Assembly (NCBI GenBank): GCA_015152475.1 | Contig: SUTW01000001.1 | Location: 124,001 to 188,000 of the forward strand | Direction of reading: 5' to 3' | DNA length: 64,000 nucleotides | Origin: Cyanobacteria bacterium SIG30 | GTDB taxonomy: Bacteria; Cyanobacteriota; Vampirovibrionia; Gastranaerophilales; Gastranaerophilaceae | Shown: piece after piece, positions 37,169-44,756 of the stretch | Layout: every line of letters starts with the position of its first letter | Position numbering within the stretch: position 1 is the stretch's first letter | Made by a program: the position numbers and the translations under genes | Notes under the pieces: generated by a model | What the model saw: the letters and a program-made list of their open reading frames with translations, nothing else | What the model was told of the DNA's origin: nothing | The model's database searches: none

Positions 37169-39061
37169 ATGAAAATAGCAAAATTTAAAAATTATGATGA
37201 ATATTCATCATTGTGTGAACTTTTAGAAATAACAATGGACACATATGCTAACACAAAAGCTATAACTGATGAATATAACAAAATTGAAATGACGTATGCT
37301 GACCTTAACCAAGATATCAAATGGTTCGCAGGTGGTATCCAATATTTAGGCCTTAAAAAAGGTGATAAAATAGGTCTTTTTTCAGAAAATAACGGCAGAT
37401 GGATCGCAGTTGATCAAGGTATTATAAGATGTGGTGTTATAGATGCAGTTCGTGGTTCAAATGCGCCTATAGATGAATTAGATTATATTTTAGAACACAG
37501 TGACAGTAAAGCAGTTGTTTTAAAAGACATAAAATTATTTAACAAAATTAAACCCTTCCTTAACAGACACAATTTAAAATTTATCATTTTAATGTATGCA
37601 AATGAAGAATACGACAAAGAAGGTTTAAATTGCCCAGTTTATACCTATGATGATGTAATTGAAATGGGTAAAAATAATCCATATCAAAAAGTTGAATTGA
37701 ACATAGATGATGAAATGACAATTCTTTATACATCAGGTACAACTGGAAATCCTAAGGGTGTTGTTCTGACTCATAAGAATTACATTTGTCAAATAGAAGG
37801 TGTTCACGATGGTGTTTTGGCAAGAGTTGGTGAAAACACATTACAAATTTTACCAATTTGGCATGCTTACGAAAGAATTGGACAATATTATTATTTAGCT
37901 TGTGCATGCCACCTTCACTTCACAACTTTGACTGGTCTTAAAAATGATATTAAAAAATTTAAAATCAGTTCAATGATGTCAGTTCCAAGAATTTGGGAAT
38001 CAATGAGAAATGGCATATACCAAGCATTAAAACAAACGCCTGCTTTGTATAATTTCTTTATTATCGCAATCACAATCAGTATGGCATTTAAAGAAAGTCT
38101 TATGTATCTTCAAAGAAGAATCACAAACAAAAGATTTTACAGTCCAATCACAATGATTATGGCATTTTTAACAGTTTGTGTTTTAGCGCCATGGCATGGA
38201 TTATTTAAATTAATTCTTTATAAAAAACTTAAAAATTTAGCTGGTCTTAACCATTTAAGAATAAGTATTTCAGGTGGCGGAAGCCTTGCAGCACAAGATG
38301 AATATTTTTATGATGCAATTGGTGTTAATTTAAGAGTTGGTTATGGTTTAACAGAAACTGCACCAGTTATAACTCTTAGAAAAGCAACCGACAAAAACTT
38401 CTTAGGTTGCGCAGGTAAAGCAATAAAAGAAACTGAAATAAAAATTGTTGACCCTAATACATTTAAAGAACTTAAAAAATTCAAAAAAGGTTTAGTGTTA
38501 GCTCGTGGGCCTCAAATTATGAAAGGTTACTATAAAGACGAGGAGGCAACCAAAAAAATTATTAGCGAAGACGGTTGGTTAAATACTGGTGACCTTGGCT
38601 GGCTTACAAACGAAAAGAATTTAGTTTTAGTTGGAAGATTAAAAGAAACAATTGTATTATCAACTGGTGAAAACGTTGAACCTATTCCAATCGAAGAAGC
38701 TTGCCTAAATAGCCCATATATTGAACAAATCGTTTTGGTTGGTCAAGACAAAAATAACGTTGGTGCTTTGATTATCCCATCTAATGAAGCATACAAAAAA
38801 ATCGGCATAAATAAAGATGATGAAAAATATAAAAATTCAAACTCAATTGAAAATGAAGAATTGAGAGAATTAATCAAACATGAAATTAACACTTACATCA
38901 AAAATAAACCAAAACTAAAACCCTTCGAAAAGATTATGAAATTCGAACTTCTTAGAGACACTTTCTCAATGGAAAATGGTTTATTAACTCAAAGTGCTAA
39001 AATCAAAAGAAATACAGTATTTGAAAGATACAAACACGTAATTGCTAAAATGTATAAATAA
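37169..39061 (+). CDS. Long-chain acyl-CoA synthetase (AMP-forming)
   Basis: 630 residues. The AMP-binding motif is YTSGTTGNPKGVVLTH. The adenylation core follows with ISGGGSLAAQ, GYGLTETAPVI, NTGDLGWLTNEKNLVLVGR and a final conserved Lys in LTQSAKIKRN. It activates fatty acids to acyl-CoA for membrane lipid synthesis or recycling. A central stretch (about 300-350) is unusually hydrophobic (MIMAFLTVCVLAPWHGLF) and may contact the membrane. TGGAGAG precedes the ATG and TATAAT lies at 37132-37137. Confidence 0.9.
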   Translation: MKIAKFKNYDEYSSLCELLEITMDTYANTKAITDEYNKIEMTYADLNQDIKWFAGGIQYLGLKKGDKIGLFSENNGRWIAVDQGIIRCGVIDAVRGSNAPIDELDYILEHSDSKAVVLKDIKLFNKIKPFLNRHNLKFIILMYANEEYDKEGLNCPVYTYDDVIEMGKNNPYQKVELNIDDEMTILYTSGTTGNPKGVVLTHKNYICQIEGVHDGVLARVGENTLQILPIWHAYERIGQYYYLACACHLHFTTLTGLKNDIKKFKISSMMSVPRIWESMRNGIYQALKQTPALYNFFIIAITISMAFKESLMYLQRRITNKRFYSPITMIMAFLTVCVLAPWHGLFKLILYKKLKNLAGLNHLRISISGGGSLAAQDEYFYDAIGVNLRVGYGLTETAPVITLRKATDKNFLGCAGKAIKETEIKIVDPNTFKELKKFKKGLVLARGPQIMKGYYKDEEATKKIISEDGWLNTGDLGWLTNEKNLVLVGRLKETIVLSTGENVEPIPIEEACLNSPYIEQIVLVGQDKNNVGALIIPSNEAYKKIGINKDDEKYKNSNSIENEELRELIKHEINTYIKNKPKLKPFEKIMKFELLRDTFSMENGLLTQSAKIKRNTVFERYKHVIAKMYK

Positions 39062-39098
39062 TATTTTTATGATAAAATCGTAAAAAAAGGAATGAATC

Positions 39099-39566
39099 AT
39101 GACAAAAATATTAGAAGGAAATTTAGTAGCAGACAAAAACGATAAATTTTGTATCGTGGTTTCACGTTTCAACGAATTTATAGGTTCAAAATTGCTTGAA
39201 GGCGCAATTGATTCTCTAAACAGACTTGGTTGCGACAATGACAATATTGAAGTTGTTTATGTACCAGGAGCATTCGAAATTCCCGTTGCTTGTTTAAAAC
39301 TTGCAAACACTAAAAAATATTCAGCAATTATAACTTTGGGCGCTGTTATAAGAGGTGCAACTGCTCATTTTGATTATGTTGCATCAGAAGTTTCTAAAGG
39401 TGTTGCTCAAGTTAGTGTGCAAACTGGTGTTCCTGTTATATTTGGTGTTTTAACAACAGACAATATCGAACAAGCAATTGAACGTGCAGGCACAAAAGCC
39501 GGAAACAAAGGTGCTTCTTGTGCACAAACTGCTGTTGAAATGGCAAATCTTTTCAAAAAAATATAA
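39099..39566 (+). CDS. ribH: 6,7-dimethyl-8-ribityllumazine synthase
   Basis: 155 residues. Riboflavin synthesis, penultimate step. Motifs: [48 protein letters not shown] (catalytic His) and [17 protein letters not shown] precedes the ATG. No other rib gene is adjacent and I see no FMN riboswitch upstream. Confidence 0.96.
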   Translation: MTKILEGNLVADKNDKFCIVVSRFNEFIGSKLLEGAIDSLNRLGCDNDNIEVVYVPGAFEIPVACLKLANTKKYSAIITLGAVIRGATAHFDYVASEVSKGVAQVSVQTGVPVIFGVLTTDNIEQAIERAGTKAGNKGASCAQTAVEMANLFKKI

Positions 39567-39700
39567 ATAATTCAATCTTACGATTGATAAGTTGACTATT
39601 CATTAGGTTGATGTCTTTAAAGCATAAAGAAGCTATTCTTTTAATGAGGAGAGTAGTATAAAATTCTATGAAAAATGTTTTAAAGACATCAATATTTTTT
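39567..39700 (+). promoter_or_regulatory. Structured leader of the 217-residue protein gene
   Basis: A small hairpin TCAATC-TTAC-GATTGA (39572-39587) lies first. A perfect 14-base inverted repeat TTGATGTCTTTAAA (39608-39621) / TTTAAAGACATCAA (39679-39692) follows. The loop of that long stem holds a hairpin AAAGAA-GCTA-TTCTTT, the GAGGAG Shine-Dalgarno and the ATG at 39668. The Shine-Dalgarno is about 16 bases from ATG, which is unusually far. It may be a cis-acting translational switch. Confidence 0.4.
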
Positions 39701-40321
39701 ATTTTAATGTTAGTTATGCAACCAGTGTTTGCAAAGAATGTGGCTTTGGATTCAATTGTGGTTTCTGAAAATAATCAAGGCTACAATATAATTTTGAACA
39801 CAACTGAAAAAGTTAAATATCAAAAAGGCGAAGAAAATTCAAATACTACATATTTTGAAATAAGTAATGTTAAAGCAAAAGATGATACTCCGGTTCAATA
39901 TAAAAACATCAAAACATTAGACAGCGTTACTATTCAAAAAATCGCACAAGACAAAATAAGGGTTTACCTAAAAGGTGATAGCACAACTGATGCTAAACTT
40001 TTTATCCAAGATGAAGCTGGAAACCCAGTTTACATAGAAGAAACCATCTTCAACAACGACATTAAAACAAACACAACTTTTGTTTTAGCACTATTGTTTT
40101 TAGTTGGAATTTTTGCACATCCAAGAAAACAAAAAGAAGTACAAATCACAAGAAATGTATATGACTACAACCATGAAGTAATTCTGAATAATTTAAAACA
40201 AAAACGTATGATAAAAATAAACGATTTTCAAAGAAGGGAAAAAGTTACAAATCCTATTGGGAATATAAACGAAAAAACGAGAGTTTCAGACTTGGAGATT
40301 ATGGCAAGAAAAAGCGCATAA
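39668..40321 (+). CDS. Secreted/membrane protein with N-terminal beta domain, unknown
   Basis: 217 residues. A signal peptide (about 1-22, FFILMLVMQPVFA) is followed by a beta-rich domain (23-135) that resembles AMIN-type domains in its pattern of alternating strands (LDSIVVSENNQGYNIILNTTEKVKYQ). A second membrane helix (about 139-152, TTFVLALLFLVGIFA) precedes a basic cytoplasmic tail. AMIN domains localise proteins to envelope machinery, so a link to pilus or cell-wall assembly is conceivable. No family is certain. Followed by an intrinsic terminator. Confidence 0.55.
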   Translation: MKNVLKTSIFFILMLVMQPVFAKNVALDSIVVSENNQGYNIILNTTEKVKYQKGEENSNTTYFEISNVKAKDDTPVQYKNIKTLDSVTIQKIAQDKIRVYLKGDSTTDAKLFIQDEAGNPVYIEETIFNNDIKTNTTFVLALLFLVGIFAHPRKQKEVQITRNVYDYNHEVILNNLKQKRMIKINDFQRREKVTNPIGNINEKTRVSDLEIMARKSA

Positions 40322-40353
40322 ACTTTAAGGACAAGGGGAAGAGGAAACTTAAC

Positions 40354-40380
40354 AAAACAGGCAAAAGCCTGTTTTTTTAT
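40354..40380 (+). terminator. Terminator after the 217-residue protein gene
   Basis: AAAACAGGC (40354-40362), loop AAAA, GCCTGTTTT (40367-40375), then a T run. Confidence 0.92.
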
Positions 40381-40408
40381 TGCTTGCTATTTTTGTTTAA
40401 TGTAAAAT
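40380..40408 (+). promoter_or_regulatory. pgk promoter
   Basis: TTGCTT (40380-40385), 17-bp spacer, TAAAAT (40403-40408). GAGG precedes the ATG at 40443. Confidence 0.72.
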
Positions 40409-40442
40409 AATGTCATAATCAGTTTATAAAGAGGTAAAAATT

Positions 40443-41648
40443 ATGAAAAAATCAATCAAAGATTTAGTTGATGTTCAAGGCAAACGCGCTCTTGTACGCG
40501 TTGACATTAACGTACCATTAGATGAAAACAAAAATGTTACAGATGACACAAGAATTCAAGCAATTATCCCAACAATTAAAATGCTTCAAGAAAAAGGTGC
40601 AAAAATTATTCTTATGGCTCACCTTGGAAGACCAAAAGGAGAATGGAAAGAAGAATTTTCACTTGCACCTGTTGCAAAATATATGTCTAAAGTTTTAGGC
40701 GAAGAAGTTTTATTTGTATCTAAACCAATTGGTGAAGGCGCAGATGAAGAATTAAAAGACCTTCAAGACGGTCAAGTTGCACTTCTTGAAAACATCAGAT
40801 TTTATAAAGAAGAAGAAGCAAAAGATGATGATATGACATTTGCTGAAAAACTTGCAAAATTAGGCGATTTCTATGTTAACGACGCATTTGGTGCAGCACA
40901 TAGAAAACATACTTCAACTGCAAAAGTTGCAAAATTATTAACTCCAGCTGTTGCAGGTCTTTTAATGGAAAAAGAATTAGACGCACTTGGCGGACTTCTA
41001 TCAAATCCTGAAAGACCATTCACAGCAATTGTTGGTGGTGCTAAAATCTCAACAAAAATTGGTGTTTTAGAAAACTTATTAGACAAAGTCAACAACCTAA
41101 TTATCGGTGGTGGTATGGCTTATACATTTGTTAAAGCAAATGGCGGAAACATTGGTAATTCAATTTGTGAAGATGACCAAATGGACGTTGCACGTGCTAT
41201 CGAAAAGAAAGCTAAAGTTAAATGCGTTAACCTAATTTTAGCAACAGACGTTTTGGTTGCAGATGGTTTCTCAAACGAAGCAAACGTAAAATTCACTCCG
41301 GTAAATGATATTCCTGAAGGTTTTGAAGGCGTTGATGCTGGTCTTGAAACAATCAAAAACTTCGAAGAAGTTATCAAAAACTCAAAAACTATTCTTTGGA
41401 ATGGTCCAGTTGGTGCTTTTGAAATTGAAAAATTCACAAACGGTACAAAAGCAATTGCAAAAGCAGTCAAAGAAGCAACTGAAAATGGTGCTAAAAGCGT
41501 TTTAGGTGGCGGAGACACAGTTGCCGCAGCTAAAAAATATGGCTACACAAATGATGACTTCTCACACATTTCAACTGGTGGTGGTGCTTCATTAGAATTT
41601 ATTGAAGGAAAAATCTTACCAGGCGTTGATGCGTTAAATGATAAATAA
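40443..41648 (+). CDS. pgk: Phosphoglycerate kinase
   Basis: 401 residues. ATP-forming step of glycolysis. Motifs: KRALVRVDINVPLDE, HLGRPKGEW, LENIRFYKEEE, NDAFGAAHRKH, VGGAKISTKIGVLENLL, NGPVGAFE and GGGDTVAA with STGGGASLEFIEG near the end. Monocistronic, with its own promoter and terminator. gap and tpi are not in the window. Confidence 0.98.
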   Translation: MKKSIKDLVDVQGKRALVRVDINVPLDENKNVTDDTRIQAIIPTIKMLQEKGAKIILMAHLGRPKGEWKEEFSLAPVAKYMSKVLGEEVLFVSKPIGEGADEELKDLQDGQVALLENIRFYKEEEAKDDDMTFAEKLAKLGDFYVNDAFGAAHRKHTSTAKVAKLLTPAVAGLLMEKELDALGGLLSNPERPFTAIVGGAKISTKIGVLENLLDKVNNLIIGGGMAYTFVKANGGNIGNSICEDDQMDVARAIEKKAKVKCVNLILATDVLVADGFSNEANVKFTPVNDIPEGFEGVDAGLETIKNFEEVIKNSKTILWNGPVGAFEIEKFTNGTKAIAKAVKEATENGAKSVLGGGDTVAAAKKYGYTNDDFSHISTGGGASLEFIEGKILPGVDALNDK

Positions 41649-41658
41649 ATAACATTTG

Positions 41659-41684
41659 CCCCTGCAGTTTTGCAGGGGTATTTT
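41659..41684 (+). terminator. pgk terminator
   Basis: CCCCTGCA (41659-41666), loop GTTT, TGCAGGGG (41671-41678), then TATTTTAT. Confidence 0.88.
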
Positions 41685-41698
41685 ATATCAAAAAAAAT

Positions 41699-42397
41699 AT
41701 GGAAAAATTTATTATAAAAATTATAGATTTAATATTTAGTTTTCAAGAAAAAAAACACAAGCAAAAACTTGAAGAAACATTTACTTCGTCTTCTGGTATA
41801 AAAACACATATAACACCCCACGCAAAGCTTGAAATAAAAAATAAACTTTTAAACGAAATGAGAAACATGTTAAATGCACATGTCACTCCAATTATTAAAG
41901 CAAATGTTAAAACTCCTGAAAAACTATTAGATTACATTGAAAAAAATGGAACAAAAGTTTATAAAATAAATAATGCAGACAAAATATTATCTGCAATAGG
42001 CGAATTTGAAGGTTTTATAACACCAATTAGAGGTTTAAAAGCGCTTTACCTTAATTTAATTCTTGAAAAAAAAGTATCATTTTTTACGGATGAAATGTTT
42101 GTTTTAAGAGATTTGCCGATAGATATTTATGTTATGGCACACCAATTTTATAAATGGTATGGCTGGAAAATTAAAATGCCAGGATATGACAACAAAACAC
42201 AAGAAAATTTCAAAAAAATATGGGAATTTGAAAAAGAAGACAATGTTAAAGGACTAACATATAACGAACTTGCAAACTTAAAAGAAGCAATTCAAAGAGA
42301 TATTGAAGCAATTGATTTTGTAATCAATCTAGCGAAAGAAAATGATGGGGCAAAAAAAGGTTTTGAAAACCTTCAAAATGGTGGTGCAGATATATAA
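41699..42397 (+). CDS. Hypothetical protein, 232 residues
   Basis: No known family recognised. Predominantly helical and charged, with no signal peptide or clear membrane helix; the N-terminus is mildly hydrophobic (FIIKIIDLIFSF). A central part contains LPIDIYVMAHQFYKWYGWKIKMPGYD, the most conserved-looking stretch, with several aromatics. The ATG is only about 15 bases past the pgk terminator and lacks a Shine-Dalgarno. Expression therefore depends on readthrough or on a promoter inside the terminator. rsgA starts 36 bases downstream. Confidence 0.6.
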   Translation: MEKFIIKIIDLIFSFQEKKHKQKLEETFTSSSGIKTHITPHAKLEIKNKLLNEMRNMLNAHVTPIIKANVKTPEKLLDYIEKNGTKVYKINNADKILSAIGEFEGFITPIRGLKALYLNLILEKKVSFFTDEMFVLRDLPIDIYVMAHQFYKWYGWKIKMPGYDNKTQENFKKIWEFEKEDNVKGLTYNELANLKEAIQRDIEAIDFVINLAKENDGAKKGFENLQNGGADI

Positions 42398-42433
42398 TTT
42401 GCCCGAAGTTTAAAAATAGGTTATTATAAGGAA

Positions 42434-43429
42434 ATGAACAAAAAACAAGGACAAGTTTATAAAATTCATTCTGACTTTTATTATGTGAAAAAAGATAATG
42501 AAATTATTGAATGCAAAATAAGAGAAGTCCTTAAAAAACAAAAACAGCAAATTGCTGTTGGTGATTTTGTTGAAATTGAAGAAAATTCAATAATTAAGAT
42601 TGAAAAAAGAAAAAGTTTAATAAAAAGACCGTACGTTGCAAACATTGACCAATTACTCATTGTAAGCGCCATAAAAGAACCTGATTTAAGCTTTACCCAA
42701 TTAAACAGATATTTAATTTTTGCAAAAATAAATAATATAGATGCAATTATATGTTTTAACAAAGAAGATTTATCAAAAGATGATTTACTTGATGAAGAAA
42801 TTAAATCTATTTATGAACCATTAGGCTACAAGGTTTTATTTACATCCGCTCTTGAAAAAACTGGGCTTGAAGACTTAAAAAAAGAAATGAAAGGAAAATT
42901 GACTGCGCTTTGCGGACAGTCAGGTGTTGGCAAAAGCTCAATATTAAATGCACTTGGTGAAAACTTAAATTTAAGAACAAAAGAAGTAAGCCAAAAATTA
43001 TCAAGGGGCGTTCACACAACAAGACATAGTGAAATTCTAGATTTTGGCGACTATAAAATTATGGATACACCCGGGTTTTCTTGTTTAAAATTTGATTTTA
43101 TTTTGCCATATGAACTTGGAAATTATTTTGATGAAATAAAACAATACAGAGACAAATGCAAATTTAAAGATTGTATGCACACAATTGAATCAAAAGAATG
43201 CGCTGTTGTAGAAAATCTTGATAAAATAAATGTTTCAAGATATGAAAGTTATTTAGAATTTTTAAAAGAAACTCTTGAATATAAAGAAAAAATTTCAAAA
43301 ATAAGTATCAAAAAAGAATACGCACACAAAAACAACCTTGGAAAAGAAATGGTAAAAATAAGCTCTAAAAAAAGAGAAACATCAAGAAAAGTGCAAAAAC
43401 AAAGGATAAAAAATGATAACGACATATAA
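42434..43429 (+). CDS. rsgA: Ribosome small-subunit GTPase RsgA
   Basis: 331 residues. N-terminal OB fold, then a circularly permuted GTPase with the motif order G4 (CFNKEDL), G1 (GQSGVGKSS), G3 (DTPGFS). SRGVHTTRH lies between. The C-terminal zinc knuckle is CKFKDCMHTIESKECAV. It acts in late 30S assembly. The tail is very basic. It overlaps the next gene by 17 bases, giving likely translational coupling. Confidence 0.95.
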   Translation: MNKKQGQVYKIHSDFYYVKKDNEIIECKIREVLKKQKQQIAVGDFVEIEENSIIKIEKRKSLIKRPYVANIDQLLIVSAIKEPDLSFTQLNRYLIFAKINNIDAIICFNKEDLSKDDLLDEEIKSIYEPLGYKVLFTSALEKTGLEDLKKEMKGKLTALCGQSGVGKSSILNALGENLNLRTKEVSQKLSRGVHTTRHSEILDFGDYKIMDTPGFSCLKFDFILPYELGNYFDEIKQYRDKCKFKDCMHTIESKECAVVENLDKINVSRYESYLEFLKETLEYKEKISKISIKKEYAHKNNLGKEMVKISSKKRETSRKVQKQRIKNDNDI

Positions 43430-44288
43430 AGAAAAACTTGAAAAAAATCTTGAAAGTTATTTCAATATAGAAAAATATAATCTGCCAAAAGAATTTCCCA
43501 AAGAAATAATGGAAGCTATGGCTTACACAACACTTCTGGGCGGCAAAAGATTAAGAGGAATTTTATGTCTTGAAGCGTGCAACATTTTCTCAAACAATTA
43601 TGAAAAAGCTTTACCATTAGCATCAGCTTTGGAAATGTTACATGCACAAAGTTTAATACATGACGATTTGCCTTCAATGGATAATGATGATTTAAGAAGA
43701 GGAAAACCTTCGAACCATAAAATTTTTGGGGAAGCAATTGCTATACTTGCAGGAGATGCACTTATAAGTTTAGGTGCACAAATTATTTTAGAAAGTGATG
43801 TTAAAAATAAAGAAAAAATAACACTTGAATATTTAAAAGGCGCAGGAGTATTTGGCATAGTGGGCGGTCAAACTCTTGACATTTTATCAGAAGGCAAAAA
43901 AATAGATATAGAAACTTTAAAAATTATACACAAATATAAAACAGGAGCATTATTTGAAAGCGCACTTGTGATGGGCGCATTGGCAGGCGAAGCAAATGAA
44001 AATGAAATAAACATTATAAGAGAATTCGCAAACAAATTTGGTCTTGCTTTTCAAATTTGTGACGATATCTTAGATGTCATTTCAACATCTGACATTATGG
44101 GCAAAACCCTTGGTAAAGATGAAAAAAATAACAAAGCAACTTATGTTACTCTCTTTGGCGTTAAAGAAGCTAAAAACAAATTAACAAAGACAATTAAAGA
44201 AAGTTATGATATACTTAGAAAAAATAATATACAGTCTAAAATTTTTGAGGATATTTTAGATTCTATTACAGAGAAAATAAAGGAATAA
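43413..44288 (+). CDS. ispA: Polyprenyl diphosphate synthase (farnesyl/geranylgeranyl type)
   Basis: 291 residues. GGKRLRGILCLEA is the substrate-binding start. The first Asp-rich motif is DDLPSMDNDDLRRG and the second is CDDILDV. Between them are GGQTLDIL and KTGALFESA. Size and motif spacing fit short-chain trans-prenyl synthases that feed quinone, undecaprenyl and carotenoid pathways. Chain length cannot be set without structure modelling. It could supply the MenA-like enzyme at 10.9 kb. Confidence 0.9.
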   Translation: MITTYKEKLEKNLESYFNIEKYNLPKEFPKEIMEAMAYTTLLGGKRLRGILCLEACNIFSNNYEKALPLASALEMLHAQSLIHDDLPSMDNDDLRRGKPSNHKIFGEAIAILAGDALISLGAQIILESDVKNKEKITLEYLKGAGVFGIVGGQTLDILSEGKKIDIETLKIIHKYKTGALFESALVMGALAGEANENEINIIREFANKFGLAFQICDDILDVISTSDIMGKTLGKDEKNNKATYVTLFGVKEAKNKLTKTIKESYDILRKNNIQSKIFEDILDSITEKIKE

Positions 44289-44291
44289 AAT

Positions 44292-44756
44292 ATGATTTTA
44301 AACACTGGATATGAAGTTTTAATAGCTGGAATTGGAGGTGCAATTCTAGCACAAACTTTAAAAGTAATGCTATATTTTATAACTCATAAAGAAATAAATT
44401 TTAAAATCTTAACAACAACTGGAGGAATGCCAAGTTCTCATAGTGCAGTTGTTACAGGTATTGCAACAAGTGTTGCTTTAATACAAGGATTTGATTCAGT
44501 CTTGTTCGCTGTTTCAACTGGTTTTGCAATAATTATAATGTATGATGCAACAGGTATAAGAAGAGCTGCCGGAAAAACTGCCGCAACTTTAAACAGATTT
44601 ATACGAGAAATAAGAGCAAAAGACCAAAAAATTACAACTTATGCAACATTAAAAGAACTTTTAGGACACACTCCAATAGAAGTTTTTTGGGGTGCTATTT
44701 TAGGTGTAATTTTTGCATATTTCGTTCACGGTATTCTACAATTATTACTTCTCTGA
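44292..44756 (+). CDS. DUF212/YuiD family membrane protein (divergent PAP2)
   Basis: 154 residues, about four membrane helices. Family signature GGMPSSHSAVVTGIAT and MYDATGIRRAAGKTAATLN, a degenerate phosphatidic-acid phosphatase active site. It follows the prenyl synthase by three bases. A polyprenyl-phosphate substrate is a reasonable inference but not shown. The family is common in Cyanobacteria, plants and Firmicutes. It overlaps the convergent gene by 12 bases. Confidence 0.85.
   Translation: MILNTGYEVLIAGIGGAILAQTLKVMLYFITHKEINFKILTTTGGMPSSHSAVVTGIATSVALIQGFDSVLFAVSTGFAIIIMYDATGIRRAAGKTAATLNRFIREIRAKDQKITTYATLKELLGHTPIEVFWGAILGVIFAYFVHGILQLLLL

Noticed and set aside
39567-39660. FMN riboswitch linked to ribH
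   Set aside because: The structured region is downstream of ribH and lacks the conserved RFN elements; no such element is upstream of ribH either.
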